From Anaeromyxobacter soli (GTDB lineage Bacteria; Myxococcota; Myxococcia; Myxococcales; Anaeromyxobacteraceae), in the NCBI RefSeq assembly GCF_022808855.1, contig NZ_JAKZLF010000002.1, positions 124,001 through 188,000 on the forward strand: a stretch of DNA of 64,000 nt, written 5' to 3'. The translations under genes were made by a program, and so were the position numbers. Each line of letters starts with the position of its first letter. Within the stretch, counting starts at the first letter, position 1. Of the stretch, positions 47,649-57,675 are shown piece by piece. Under the pieces are notes generated by a model. It was not told where the DNA came from. It did not search any database and was given only the letters and a program-made list of their open reading frames with translations.

Positions 47649-48632
47649 TCAGCGATTCACGTTCACCACGAGCCGCCCGCGGACCTTGCCCGCGAGGACG
47701 TCGCGGGCCGCCCCGATCGCCTCGCCGAGCCCGATCTCGTGCGTGATGGCGTCGAGCTTGGTCGCGTCGAGGTCGCGCGCCAGCCTCGACCACGCCTCGA
47801 GGCGGAGCGCCCTGGGCGCCATCACGCTGTCGATGCCGTAGAGCGTGACGCCGCGGAGGATGAAGGGCGCCACCGTGGCCGGGAAGTCCATGCCCTGCGC
47901 GAGCCCGCAGGCCGCGACGGCGCCCCGGTAGCGGGTCGTCGCGCAGACGTTCGCGAGCGTGTGGCTGCCGACCGAGTCCACGGCGCCGGCCCAGCGCTCC
48001 TTGCCGAGCGGCTTGCCCGGCGCGGAGAGCTGGGCGCGGTCGATGACCTCCGCGGCGCCGAGCGACTGGAGGTAGCTCGCCTCGGCGGCGCGCCCCGTGG
48101 AGGCCACGACCCTGTAGCCGAGCCTGGACAGGATCGCGATCGCGACGCTGCCCACGCCGCCCGCGGCGCCGGTGACCAGCACCTCGCCGTCGCCGGGCTT
48201 CAGGCCGTGCTTCTCCAGCGCGAGGACGCAGAGCATGGCCGTGTAGCCCGCGGTGCCGATGGACATCGCCTGCCGCGAGGTGAAGGCCGCAGGCACCGGC
48301 AAGAGCCACGCGCTCCTCACCCGCGCCTTCTGCGCGAGCCCGCCAAAGTGGCTCTCACCCACGCCCCACCCGTCGAGCAACACCCTGTCGCCCGGTGACC
48401 ACGCGGGATCGCCGCTCGCCTCCACGACGCCGGCGAGGTCGATGCCCGGCACCATCGGGTACTTGCGCACGACCGGCGACGCGCCGGTGATGGCGAGGGC
48501 GTCCTTGTAGTTGAGGGTCGAGTACTCGACGCGCACGGTGACGTCGCCTTCCGGGAGCTGCGCCTCGTCGAGCTCGGTGAGGCGGGCCTCGTGCCCCGCG
48601 GCGGCCTTCTCCACGACGATCGCCTTGAACAT
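47649..48632 (-). CDS. acuI: Zinc-independent MDR reductase, AcuI/YhdH-like acrylyl-CoA reductase
   Basis: 327 residues. [19 protein letters not shown] near residue 40 and [20 protein letters not shown] (NADPH motif ~155) are the YhdH/AcuI signature. These NADPH enzymes reduce acryloyl-CoA to propionyl-CoA and detoxify acryloyl-CoA or reduce quinones. The start ATG 48632 has GGAGGCG before it; a longer upstream frame is rejected as it is arginine-rich and unlike the family. Single gene. Confidence 0.9.
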   Translation of the reverse strand: MFKAIVVEKAAAGHEARLTELDEAQLPEGDVTVRVEYSTLNYKDALAITGASPVVRKYPMVPGIDLAGVVEASGDPAWSPGDRVLLDGWGVGESHFGGLAQKARVRSAWLLPVPAAFTSRQAMSIGTAGYTAMLCVLALEKHGLKPGDGEVLVTGAAGGVGSVAIAILSRLGYRVVASTGRAAEASYLQSLGAAEVIDRAQLSAPGKPLGKERWAGAVDSVGSHTLANVCATTRYRGAVAACGLAQGMDFPATVAPFILRGVTLYGIDSVMAPRALRLEAWSRLARDLDATKLDAITHEIGLGEAIGAARDVLAGKVRGRLVVNVNR

Positions 48633-48778
48633 TCGCGCCTCCTCCGTGCCCGTCCGCACTCGACGGGAGAGCGTCACGATCGCACGGTTCCCTCGGCTCG
48701 CTCGAGCCGCATCTGAGGTGCTGCCTTCGCGACCCGCGAAGAGCCGGCGCCGCAGAGCGACCCCGCCACGTCGAAAAG

Positions 48779-49279
<501 letters not shown>

Positions 49280-49332
49280 GGTGGGTCTCCTGTTTGCGAG
49301 GCGAGATGGATACCACGGGAGCGCCGGCGCTC

Positions 49333-50286
49333 TTACAGCAGCACGTCGAGCGTGAGCCCGAGCGCCGTGTCCGTCGAGACCTTCGTCGGCGCGGGCCGGC
49401 TGTCGTGATTCACCGTGAACGACACCCCGAACGCCAGCGAGCGCGAGAGGCGCGTCGAGATCTTGGAGAGGCTGTTCAAGACGACCCTGCTCTCGCCGAC
49501 CACGTTCGGCAGGACCTCGGCGTCCTCGGCGAAGAGGACGTCCTTGGAGATGGCGTACCTGAAGCCGAGCCCGGCGCGCGGGGCGTAGAGGGTGTCGTCG
49601 GGGAGCTGCGCAGCGGTGGGGTAGTACTGGTAGCGGGCCTCGTTCGCGAGCCGGAAGCCGAGGTCGGTGCGCAGGCTCGTCTTCCAGCCGGAGGGCCCGC
49701 CGGCGTCCACCCACACGACCGTCGCGCCGACCTCCCCCGTGCCGCGGAGCTCGACGCTCTTCACGTGGTCGGTCTCCGCCGCGCCGAGCACGTACGCGCT
49801 GTAGCGCTCGCCGAAGCGCCGATCGAGCCGGAGCTGGGCACCGGCCGCCTCCGCCACCGTCTGCGAGCCGGTGACGCCGGCCACGCGGTTCTGCCCGTAG
49901 CTCGCGGAGACCTTCGCGCCCCAGATCCACGACGCGCTCTTCCGCTCGGCGGCCGCGTTCGCGTTGAACGTCACCGTGTTCGAGTTGCCGGTGAGCGAGA
50001 TGAGGCCGAGCCCGACGGTGCTGGACCAGCTCGTCGGGACCGCGTGCGCCGGCGCCGGTGGCGCAGCCGGGACCTCGAAGCGGACGGGGACGACGGCCGC
50101 GACGCGGGCGGCGGCGTCGGCTGCACGGGCGGCGGCCTCCGCCGCGAGGAGCGCCGCGGCAGCCGCCTTCTCGGCTGCGGCGGCCGCGCGATCGGCGGCG
50201 CCTTCGGGGGCGGCCGCGGTGGTCGCGGCGGGCGCCTCGGTCTGCGCCACGAGGAACGTGGCGAGGAGCATTGCGGCGGTGGTCAT
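49333..50286 (-). CDS. DUF481 outer membrane protein
   Basis: 317 residues. Signal peptide ~1-18, then an Ala-rich linker (~25-75, AAAAEKAAAAALLAAEAAAR) that could form an extended helix, then a barrel domain of the YdiY/DUF481 type: VGLGLISLTGNSNTVTFNAN, SWIWGAKVSASYG, GAGLGFRYAIS-like strands, and STDTALGLTLDVLL at the end. Outer membrane by inference. Divergent from the OmpA-like gene across a 297-nt promoter region. Confidence 0.82.
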   Translation of the reverse strand: MTTAAMLLATFLVAQTEAPAATTAAAPEGAADRAAAAAEKAAAAALLAAEAAARAADAAARVAAVVPVRFEVPAAPPAPAHAVPTSWSSTVGLGLISLTGNSNTVTFNANAAAERKSASWIWGAKVSASYGQNRVAGVTGSQTVAEAAGAQLRLDRRFGERYSAYVLGAAETDHVKSVELRGTGEVGATVVWVDAGGPSGWKTSLRTDLGFRLANEARYQYYPTAAQLPDDTLYAPRAGLGFRYAISKDVLFAEDAEVLPNVVGESRVVLNSLSKISTRLSRSLAFGVSFTVNHDSRPAPTKVSTDTALGLTLDVLL

Positions 50287-50583
50287 GTCGGTCTCGGGGG
50301 TTCGGGATTCAGAATCGAGGGAGCGAGCGCACGGACTCCGGGCTCGGAATCGTGCGGCAAAAGAGCGCGCTTCTCGGCGACCAGCGGGACGGGCGCGTGA
50401 AGCACGCTCGCCATTTTAGGCGAATGCGGCCATAAGGGTAGCTCTCCGGGGTACCTTTCCATGCTCGGCCCGAAAGGTGGGCCACAGATGGAGAGGAGCG
50501 GACGATTCAATGCCCGGCTGTCAGGCATTGGAGGTAGTTTGCGCCCGTTCGCTTACTCCCCACTTCAACATGAGGCTTGAAAA
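50287..50583. promoter_or_regulatory. Divergent promoter region with 7-bp inverted repeat
   Basis: 297 nt, more A+T-rich than average in its right half. The notable element is CAATGCC-N9-GGCATTG (50508-50530), about 54 nt before the OmpA start, a symmetric site that may be an operator or a leader hairpin. A-T rich tracts such as GCCATTTTAGGCGAATG are nearby. No clear -35/-10 pair chosen. Confidence 0.4.
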
Positions 50584-52113
50584 GTGACCAAAGTCAGAGT
50601 CCTGACCTTCGCGGTGCTTGCGGCGCTCGCGAACGCCGCGTCGGCCCAATCGTTCGAGCTCGAGCGGCTGCAGCTCGACCCTTCCGCGATCGGCTCCCTC
50701 GTCGTCGGGACGGGCGAGGTGAACCCCGCGCGGAGCTTCCGCCTGTCCGCCGCGGGCGACTGGGAGCATCGGCCGCTCGTGCGGCACGGCACCGAGCTGT
50801 TCGGCCGCCGTACGGGCGACGCGATCGTGAAGGACCGCCAGACGCTCCACCTCACGCTCGACTACGTTCCGGTGGAGCGCGTCGAGCTCTACGCCCGCGC
50901 GAGCTACGTCCTGAACCAGGACGGTGAGCGTGGCCTCTCGGCCGCGAAGAGCGACGGCTTCGGGATGCCCTCGTTCGGCATCCGCATCTCGGCGCTCTCG
51001 CAGCGCGACGGCGCCTCGCCGGTGAACGTCGCCTTCGCCGGCGAGTTCCTGCCTCCCTGGGGCACGGCGGGCGCGTTCGCCAAGTTCTCGAAGCCCGCGG
51101 CGCTGCTGAAGCTGGAGCTCGGCCGCGACCTCGGCAACGTGATCATCGGCGCGGAAGGCGGCCTCGTCGCGCGCGAGGGAGAGCAGATCCAGAACACGAA
51201 CGTCGGCTCCGAGGTGATCTACGGGGCGACCATCGCGATGAAGGGGACCATCCGGCCCGAGCTGTCGTTCCGCGGCGCGACGCCCTTCGAGGCCGGCCCG
51301 AGCACCGCCGAGGTCCTCGCGGGCCTGCGCGCCGTCCTCGGCCCGGCGGAGCTGTTCGCGCTCGGCGGCCCGGGGTTCTTCAACGCGATCGGCACGCCCG
51401 AGTGGCGCGGCGTCGTCGGCCTCGCCTTCGGCATGGAGGGCGCGCGCGCGAAGAAGGAGGCCGCCCCCGAGCAGGCGGCCCCGCCGCCTCCGCCGCCCCC
51501 CGCCGCGGCCGCGCCGGTGGATCCCTGCGCTCCGGGGCAGTCGCACACGCCCGATCAGTGCCCCAACCTCGACGACGACGGCGATGGCGTCGCGAACAAG
51601 GACGACGCGTGCCCGACCGAGAAGGGCCTCCCTGAGCTGAAGGGCTGCCCGGCGAAGGACACGGACGGCGACGGCGTCCCGGATCACCAGGACAAGTGCC
51701 CGGACCAGGCTGGCCCTGCCGACAACCAGGGCTGCCCGCGCGTCGTGGTGCAGCCGGAGGCGAAGAAGATCGAGCTCCGCGAGAAGGTCCAGTTCGAGGC
51801 GGGGAAGGCCACCATTCGCCCCGAGTCGGACAAGCTCATCGAGGACATCGCGAACGTGCTGAAGGAGCACCCCGAGATCAAGCGCGTCCAGGTCGAGGGT
51901 CACGCGGACTCGAGCGGCAGCGCGGCCCTGAACAAGCGGCTCTCGCAGGCCCGCGCCGACGCCGTCGCGAAGGCCATCGCCGCCCGCGGCGTCGACAAGG
52001 CGCGGCTGTCCGCGAAGGGCTACGGCCCGAGCCGCCCGATCGCGTCCAACGACACGCCGGAGGGTCGCGAGGCGAACCGCCGGGTCGAGATCTCGATCGT
52101 GCAGTCCGAGTAG
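50584..52113 (+). CDS. OmpA-family porin with TSP3 calcium-binding repeats
   Basis: 509 residues. Signal peptide ~1-21 (LTFAVLAALANAASAQ). N-terminal beta-barrel-like region ~22-285; a proline-rich linker (PPPPPPPAAAA); thrombospondin type 3 Ca-binding repeats (NLDDDGDGVANKDDACP, KDTDGDGVPDHQDKCP); and a C-terminal OmpA peptidoglycan-binding domain ~395-509 (VQFEAGKATIRPESDKLIED, VQVEGHADSSGS, ALNKRLSQARADAV, GYGPSRPIASN). Anchors the outer membrane to the wall. GTG start. Strong terminator after it. Confidence 0.92.
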   Translation: MTKVRVLTFAVLAALANAASAQSFELERLQLDPSAIGSLVVGTGEVNPARSFRLSAAGDWEHRPLVRHGTELFGRRTGDAIVKDRQTLHLTLDYVPVERVELYARASYVLNQDGERGLSAAKSDGFGMPSFGIRISALSQRDGASPVNVAFAGEFLPPWGTAGAFAKFSKPAALLKLELGRDLGNVIIGAEGGLVAREGEQIQNTNVGSEVIYGATIAMKGTIRPELSFRGATPFEAGPSTAEVLAGLRAVLGPAELFALGGPGFFNAIGTPEWRGVVGLAFGMEGARAKKEAAPEQAAPPPPPPPAAAAPVDPCAPGQSHTPDQCPNLDDDGDGVANKDDACPTEKGLPELKGCPAKDTDGDGVPDHQDKCPDQAGPADNQGCPRVVVQPEAKKIELREKVQFEAGKATIRPESDKLIEDIANVLKEHPEIKRVQVEGHADSSGSAALNKRLSQARADAVAKAIAARGVDKARLSAKGYGPSRPIASNDTPEGREANRRVEISIVQSE

Positions 52114-52138
52114 CGGGCCCACGCTTCGCCGAAACCTC

Positions 52139-52171
52139 GAGGCCCCCGGTTCGCCGGGGGCCTCTTTTCTT
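52139..52171 (+). terminator. Rho-independent terminator after the OmpA gene
   Basis: GAGGCCCCCGG (52139-52149), TTCG loop, CCGGGGGCCTC (52154-52164), then TTTTCTT. A perfect 11-bp GC stem with a stable tetraloop and T-run. Confidence 0.9.
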
Positions 52172-52275
52172 CATTGGCGCAGGTGTCCTCGAGCGCCTGC
52201 CGCCCGGCGCCGCCTGACCCAGGCGGCCATCCGCCCGCCTGTCGGCGCTGTCAGCCCCATCCGGTAGAACACGCC

Positions 52276-52836
52276 ATGGCGACAGACCCGACGAACTCCT
52301 CGCCCGGCAAGGGTCGGGGCGCGGTCCCGTCCGACGAGGGTCCGTACAAGGACGAGATCGTCATCTCCTGGCCGGAGCTGCACCGCGACACGCGCTATCT
52401 CTCGCGCGTCCTGCACGAGCTCGGTGACTGGAAGGGCATCATCGCGATCACGCGCGGCGGCCTCGTTCCTGCGGCGCTCGTCGCCCGCGAGCTCGAGATC
52501 CGGCTCATCGACACGGTCTGCATCGTCAGCTACGGCGCGGGCGAGTCCGGCGGCGCGGAGCAGAAACAGGGCGAGCTCCGCTGGCTGAAGACGGTCCAGG
52601 GCGACGGCGACGGCTGGCTCCTCATCGACGACCTCGTCGACACCGGCCGGACCGCCCAGGCGGTCCGGGAGCGGCTCCCGAAGGCGCACTTCGCGACGCT
52701 CTACGCCAAGCCGCTCGGGCGCCCCGTCGTCGACACGTTCGTGAAGGAGTTCCGGCAGGAGAAGTGGATCTACTTCCCCTGGGACATCGACTACCGGTTC
52801 GTCTCTCCGATCCGGCAGCGGCGCGAGACGGAGTGA
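52276..52836 (+). CDS. gpt: Xanthine-guanine phosphoribosyltransferase
   Basis: 186 residues. The phosphoribosyl-pyrophosphate motif is LLIDDLVDTGRTA (~115), ITRGGLVPAALVARELEIRL is the purine-binding region, and KEFRQEKWIYFPWD with RFVSPIRQR ends the protein. Converts xanthine and guanine to their nucleotides. The start MATDPTNS at 52276 is chosen because the upstream frame is Pro/Arg-rich and unlike the family. It is 7 nt ahead of the nucleoside ABC transporter, so salvage and uptake are likely cotranscribed. Confidence 0.93.
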   Translation: MATDPTNSSPGKGRGAVPSDEGPYKDEIVISWPELHRDTRYLSRVLHELGDWKGIIAITRGGLVPAALVARELEIRLIDTVCIVSYGAGESGGAEQKQGELRWLKTVQGDGDGWLLIDDLVDTGRTAQAVRERLPKAHFATLYAKPLGRPVVDTFVKEFRQEKWIYFPWDIDYRFVSPIRQRRETE

Positions 52837-52843
52837 CGGCTCC

Positions 52844-54382
52844 GTGACCGCACCGCGCCTCGAGCTTCGGCACGTCACGAAGCGCTACGGGGACGTCGTC
52901 GCGAACGACGACGTCGCGCTCGCCGTCGCGCCCGGAGAGATCCACGCGATCCTCGGCGAGAACGGCGCGGGCAAGTCGACGCTGATGAAGATCGTCTACG
53001 GCGCGGTCGCGCCCGACGCCGGCGAGCTCCTCTGGGACGGCGCGCCGGCCGACATCCGCAGCCCGCACGACGCGCGCGCGCTCGGCATCGCCATGGTGTT
53101 CCAGCACTTCTCCCTGTTCGACTCGCTCACGGTCGCGGAGAACGTCTGGCTCGGCCTGTCCCGCACGGTGAGCCTGCGGGAGGTGGTCGAGGGGATTCGC
53201 GGGAAGGCGGCCGAGTACGGCCTCGACCTCGATCCTCACCGGCCGGTGCACGTGCTGTCCGTGGGCGAGCGCCAGCGCGTCGAGATCGTCCGGGCGCTCC
53301 TCGCGAACCCGCGGCTCCTGATCCTCGACGAGCCGACCGCCGTGCTCACGCCGCAGGCCGCCGACAAGCTGTTCGAGACGCTGCGGAAGCTCGCCGCCAC
53401 CGGCTGCTCGATCCTCTACATCAGCCACAAGCTCCACGAGATCGTGGCGCTGTGCCACCAGTGCACCGTGCTGCGCGGCGGCCGCGTCGTGGCGAGCTGC
53501 GATCCGGCCCGGGAGAGCACCGCGAGCCTCTCGCGCCTGATGATCGGCGCCGAGCCGCCCCGGCTCGAGCGGCGCCCCGCGAGCGCCGGCGCCATCGCCC
53601 TCTCGACGCGGGAGCTCACCCTCGAGAGCCACGACCGGTTCGGCGTCGCGCTCGAGGACGTCTCGCTCGACGTCCGGGCGGGAGAGATCGTCGGCATCGC
53701 GGGGGTGTCCGGAAACGGCCAGCAGGAGCTGCTCGCCGCGCTCTCGGGCGAGGACCCGCGCGCCGACGCCGGCGCGATCCAGCTCTTCGGGCAGCCGATC
53801 GGCCGGGTGGGCGCGGCCGCGCGCCGCAAGCGCGGCCTGCACTTCGTTCCCGAGGAGCGGCTCGGCCGCGGCGCGGTGCCGGCGCTCTCGCTCGCGAACA
53901 ACATGCTGCTGACGCGCAAGGAGGCGCTGCGCGCGTTCGGCTGGATCGACCGCGCCGCGCTCCGCGACCAGGCCTCCGGCGTGCTCCGGCGGTACTGGGT
54001 GAAGGCCGCGGGCCCGTCCGCCGCGGCGCGGAGCCTCTCGGGCGGCAACCTCCAGAAGTACATCGTCGGCAGGGAGCTCGACGCCGTCCCCAAGGTGCTC
54101 GTCGTGGCGCAGCCGACCTGGGGCGTGGACGTCGGGGCGGCGTCGCAGATCCGGGCCGAGCTCGTCGCGCTCCGCGACGCGGGGTGCGCCGTGCTCGTCG
54201 TCTCCGAGGAGCTCGAGGAGCTCTTCGCGCTCGCCGACCGGCTCCACGTGATCGCGAAGGGGCGCCTCTCACCGTCGATCCCGACGGCCGAGGCGACCGT
54301 CGAGCAGATCGGCGAGTGGATGAGCGGGCTGTGGGCGGGCGGCCCCGGTCAGGCGGCCGCGCTCGCCGGAGGGAGCCCATGA
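52844..54382 (+). CDS. nupA: Nucleoside/BMP-family ABC transporter ATPase (two ATPase domains)
   Basis: 512 residues with two ABC domains. First: Walker A GENGAGKSTLMKIV, Q-loop MVFQHFSLFDSL, VLSVGERQRVEIVRAL, Walker B LLILDEPTAVLTPQ. Second, incomplete as in the RbsA/NupA group: VSGNGQQELLAALSG, SLSGGNLQKYIVGREL and VVAQPTWGVDVGA. The VNPxxQ/E-type second domain lacks a canonical Walker A, usual for this family. GTG start 52844. Overlaps the first permease by ATGA. Confidence 0.93.
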   Translation: MTAPRLELRHVTKRYGDVVANDDVALAVAPGEIHAILGENGAGKSTLMKIVYGAVAPDAGELLWDGAPADIRSPHDARALGIAMVFQHFSLFDSLTVAENVWLGLSRTVSLREVVEGIRGKAAEYGLDLDPHRPVHVLSVGERQRVEIVRALLANPRLLILDEPTAVLTPQAADKLFETLRKLAATGCSILYISHKLHEIVALCHQCTVLRGGRVVASCDPARESTASLSRLMIGAEPPRLERRPASAGAIALSTRELTLESHDRFGVALEDVSLDVRAGEIVGIAGVSGNGQQELLAALSGEDPRADAGAIQLFGQPIGRVGAAARRKRGLHFVPEERLGRGAVPALSLANNMLLTRKEALRAFGWIDRAALRDQASGVLRRYWVKAAGPSAAARSLSGGNLQKYIVGRELDAVPKVLVVAQPTWGVDVGAASQIRAELVALRDAGCAVLVVSEELEELFALADRLHVIAKGRLSPSIPTAEATVEQIGEWMSGLWAGGPGQAAALAGGSP

Positions 54383-55467
54383 TCCGCCTCGACGTCCGCC
54401 CGGTGCCCTCGCTCAGGATGAGCGTCCTCTCCCCGCTCATCGCGCTCGCGGTGACGGTGGCCGCCGGGGGCGTGCTCTTCCTCGCGCTCGGCAAGGACCC
54501 GGTGCGCGTGCTCTCGATGTTCCTCGTCGAGCCGTTCCACGGCGTGCGCGCGCTCACCGAGCTGGGCCTCAAGTGCACGCCGCTCATCCTGTGCGCGCTC
54601 GGCCTCGGGCTCTGCTTCCGCTCGAACGTGTGGAACATCGGCGCCGAGGGGCAGTTCCTCATGGGCGCCATCGCGGGGGGCGGGCTCGCGCTGTGGGTCA
54701 CGACCGCGTCGGTCGCGCTCTCGCCGTGGGCGTTCTTCCCGCTGGTGGTGACGGCGGGGGCCGCGGGCGGAGCGGCGTGGGCGGCGATCGTGGCGCTCCT
54801 GCGGGACCGCTTCAACGCGAACGAGATCCTGGTCAGCCTGATGCTCGTCTACGTGGCGGACCTCTTCCTGTCCTGGCTCGTGTTCGGGCCGTGGAAGGAC
54901 CCGCGGGGCTTCAACTTCCCGCAGACCGTGCAGTTCGCGGCGGCGACCGAGATCCCGCGGTTCGTGCGCGGCATGCGGCTGCACTGGGGGTTCGCGTTCG
55001 CGCTCGTCGCGGCCGTCCTCATGTGGCTGTTCATGTTCCGGACCCACCGCGGCATCCAGCTCCAGATCGGCGGCCCCGCGCCGGCGGCGGCGCGCTACGC
55101 GGGGTTCTCGTCGCGATCCGCGGTCTGGACGACGCTGCTCGTCTCGGGCGGGCTCGCCGGCGTGGCCGGCGCCTTCGAGGTGGCCGGCCCGATGGGCCAG
55201 CTCACGCCGCACGTGGCGAGCGGCTACGGGTTCACCGCGATCATCGTCGCCTTCGTGGGCCGGCTCCATCCGCTCGGCGCGGTGCTCGCCAGCGTCGTGC
55301 TCTCCGCGTTCGTGATCGGCGGGCAGCTCGCGCAGTCGCGCGTCGGCCTGCCCGCCTCGGTGAGCGGCGTGTTCCAGGGCATCCTGCTCCTCGCCCTGCT
55401 CGGCTGCGACACCCTCATCCACCACCGCCTCCGGCTCGTCCGGTGGACCTGGAGGACCGCGCCTTGA
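54379..55467 (+). CDS. nupB: Nucleoside ABC transporter permease (NupB type)
   Basis: 362 residues, about 10 helices. Family motifs: TPLILCALGLGLCFRSNVWN (start of the membrane core), IGAEGQFLMGAIAGGG, and DRFNANEILVSLMLVYVA. BPD_transp_2 (branched-chain/BMP) fold. ATG overlaps the ATPase stop. Forms a heterodimer with the next gene's product. Confidence 0.92.
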   Translation: MIRLDVRPVPSLRMSVLSPLIALAVTVAAGGVLFLALGKDPVRVLSMFLVEPFHGVRALTELGLKCTPLILCALGLGLCFRSNVWNIGAEGQFLMGAIAGGGLALWVTTASVALSPWAFFPLVVTAGAAGGAAWAAIVALLRDRFNANEILVSLMLVYVADLFLSWLVFGPWKDPRGFNFPQTVQFAAATEIPRFVRGMRLHWGFAFALVAAVLMWLFMFRTHRGIQLQIGGPAPAAARYAGFSSRSAVWTTLLVSGGLAGVAGAFEVAGPMGQLTPHVASGYGFTAIIVAFVGRLHPLGAVLASVVLSAFVIGGQLAQSRVGLPASVSGVFQGILLLALLGCDTLIHHRLRLVRWTWRTAP

Positions 55468-56384
55468 GCGAGGTCGCCCTGCTCGTCGCCGCGACGCTCG
55501 CCGCGGGCACGCCCCTCGCCATCGCCGGCCTCGGGCTGCTCCTCAACGAGCGCGCCGGCATCCTGAACCTCGGGGCCGAGGGCATGCTGCTCATCTCGGC
55601 CGTCGCGGGCTTCGCGGCGGCGTTCCACGGGGGGAGCGAGTGGCTGGGCTTCGCCGCGGGTGCCGCGGCGGGTGCGGCGGTGGCGGCCGTGTTCGGCTGG
55701 CTCGTGGTGTGGCTGAACACGAACCAGTACGCGACCGGGCTCGCGGTGAGCCTCTTCGGCTCGGGGTTCTCCGCGTTCGTGGGGATCGACTACGTCGGGC
55801 GGCAGCTCGGCGAGCAGCGCGCCCACGCGGTGCCGATCCTCGGCGAGCTGCCGTTCCTCGGCCCGGCCCTCTTCCGCCAGCACCCGATGGTCTACGTGGC
55901 GGTCGCGCTCGTCGGGGCCGCGTCCTTCTTCCTCTACCGGACGCGCGCGGGGCTCGTGCTGCGGGCGGTCGGCGAGTCGCCGCAGTCCGCGCACGCGCTC
56001 GGCTACGGCGTGCGCCGGATCCGCCTCGCCGCCGTGGTGACGGGCGGCGCGCTCTGCGGCGTCGCGGGGGCGTTCCTCTCGGTCGTCTACACGCCGCTCT
56101 GGGTCGAGGGCATGGTCGCGGGACGCGGCTGGATCGCCCTCGCGCTGACGGTCTTCGCGACGTGGCGGCCAGCCCGGATCCTCCTCGGCGCGTATCTGTT
56201 CGGCGGCGTCACCATGCTGCAGCTCCACCTGCAGGCGCAGGGCGTGGAGCTGCCGAGCCAGTTCATGGCGATGCTCCCCTACGTCGCGACCGTCGTCGTC
56301 CTCGTCCTCATCTCCCGGAATCCGCTCTGGATCCGCCTCAACATGCCCGCCTCGCTCGGGAAGCCGTTCTTCCCGGGCGCCTGA
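55464..56384 (+). CDS. nupC: Nucleoside ABC transporter permease (NupC type)
   Basis: 306 residues. Begins SEVALLVAATLAAGTPLAIA and has RAGILNLGAEGMLLISAVAG and NTNQYATGLAVSLFGSG, the counterpart of the same motifs in the first permease. TTG start at 55464 overlapping the previous stop (TTGA); no ATG/GTG fits as well. Ends 58 nt before the binding protein. Confidence 0.92.
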   Translation: MSEVALLVAATLAAGTPLAIAGLGLLLNERAGILNLGAEGMLLISAVAGFAAAFHGGSEWLGFAAGAAAGAAVAAVFGWLVVWLNTNQYATGLAVSLFGSGFSAFVGIDYVGRQLGEQRAHAVPILGELPFLGPALFRQHPMVYVAVALVGAASFFLYRTRAGLVLRAVGESPQSAHALGYGVRRIRLAAVVTGGALCGVAGAFLSVVYTPLWVEGMVAGRGWIALALTVFATWRPARILLGAYLFGGVTMLQLHLQAQGVELPSQFMAMLPYVATVVVLVLISRNPLWIRLNMPASLGKPFFPGA

Positions 56385-56442
56385 ACGGCGGGACGCAGCG
56401 CCTCACCGCAGTCACCACCGCACCTAGAGAGAGGGGAGCCAC

Positions 56443-57573
56443 ATGACTCGTTCGTTCGTCCGCAAGCTCGCGCTCGGCGCCGTCGTCCTCGGGGCGACGC
56501 TCGCAGCCTGCGCCAAGAAGGAAGAGGCGCCGCCCGCGCCCGCCGCCGCCCCCACCGCGAAGGCCGAGCCGCTGAAGGCCGCCTTCGTCTACGTGGGCCC
56601 GGTCGGGGACTCCGGCTGGAGCTTCTCGCACGACCTCGGCCGCAAGAACGCGCTCGCGAAGTTCGGCGACAAGGTCACCACCACCTTCGTCGAGAAGGTC
56701 CCCGAGGGCCCGGACGCCGAGCGCGTCATCCGCGACCTCGTCGCCCAGGGCAACAAGGTCGTCTTCGCCACCTCGTTCGGCTTCATGGACGCGATGGTGA
56801 AGGTCGCGAAGGACCACCCGGACGTCTACTTCGAGCACGCCACGGGCTACAAGACCGCGGACAACCTCCGGGTCTACGAGGCCCGCTTCTACGAGGGCGC
56901 CTACCTCGCGGGCGTCGTCGCGGGCAAGATGACGAAGACGAACACCCTCGGCTTCGTCGCGTCGTTCCCCATCCCCGAGGTGCTCCGGAACATCAACGCG
57001 TACACGCTGGGCGCGCAGAGCGTGAACCCCAAGGTGAAGACGCGGGTGGTCTGGATCAACTCCTGGTTCGATCCGCCCAAGGAGACGGAGGCGGCGCAGT
57101 CGCTCATGAACCAGGGCGCCGACGTGCTGCTCCAGAACACCGACTCGACGGCCGTCCTCCAGGCCGCGGAGCGCAACGGCAAGTTCGGGTTCGGCTGGGA
57201 CAGCGACATGAGCGCGTTCGCGCCGAAGGCGCACCTCGGCTCGGTCGCGCTGAACTGGACGGTCTACTACGAGAAGTCGTTCGGCGAGATCCTCGAGAAG
57301 CGGTGGAAGCCCGAGGTCACGAAGTGGGGCGTGAAGGAAGGAATGCTCGATTTCGTGAAGCCCGCCGCGTTCCTCCCCGAGGAGACGAAGAAGGCCGTCG
57401 AGGCCGCGCGCGAGGGGCTCAAGACCGGCACCGTCGCGGTGTTCAAGGGACCGGTCGTCGACAACACGGGCAAGGAGGTCCTCGCGAAGGACGCCGTCGC
57501 CGACGACACGTGGAAGGGCGCGATCAACTTCTACGTGAAGGGCGTCGAGGGGAAGGTTCCCTCGAGCATGTAG
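56443..57573 (+). CDS. bmpA: BMP-family nucleoside-binding lipoprotein
   Basis: 376 residues. Lipoprotein signal with lipobox LAAC (Cys ~23), then a Lys/Ala/Pro linker and the BMP/PBP1 fold: KAAFVYVGPVGDSGWSFSHD, VFATSFGFMDAMVKVAKDHP, YFEHATGY, FYEGAYLAGVVAGKM. Binds purine nucleosides at the outer face of the inner membrane. ATG preceded by AGGGGAG. Last gene of the gpt-nupABC-bmpA operon, followed by a hairpin at 57607. Confidence 0.94.
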   Translation: MTRSFVRKLALGAVVLGATLAACAKKEEAPPAPAAAPTAKAEPLKAAFVYVGPVGDSGWSFSHDLGRKNALAKFGDKVTTTFVEKVPEGPDAERVIRDLVAQGNKVVFATSFGFMDAMVKVAKDHPDVYFEHATGYKTADNLRVYEARFYEGAYLAGVVAGKMTKTNTLGFVASFPIPEVLRNINAYTLGAQSVNPKVKTRVVWINSWFDPPKETEAAQSLMNQGADVLLQNTDSTAVLQAAERNGKFGFGWDSDMSAFAPKAHLGSVALNWTVYYEKSFGEILEKRWKPEVTKWGVKEGMLDFVKPAAFLPEETKKAVEAAREGLKTGTVAVFKGPVVDNTGKEVLAKDAVADDTWKGAINFYVKGVEGKVPSSM

Positions 57574-57606
57574 CCGACCTGGCCGTCTCACGGCACGGCA
57601 GCACAG

Positions 57607-57639
57607 CGGCCCCGACCGGCTTTCGCCGGCCGGGGGCCG
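57607..57639 (+). terminator. Hairpin after bmpA
   Basis: CGGCCCCGACCGGC (57607-57620) pairs imperfectly with GCCGGCCGGGGGCCG (57625-57639), loop TTTC; followed by TTCC only. Likely terminator of the nucleoside operon. Confidence 0.55.
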
Positions 57640-57675
57640 TTCCATCTCTCGAGGCCTGAGCGGCGGCGTCACCGG

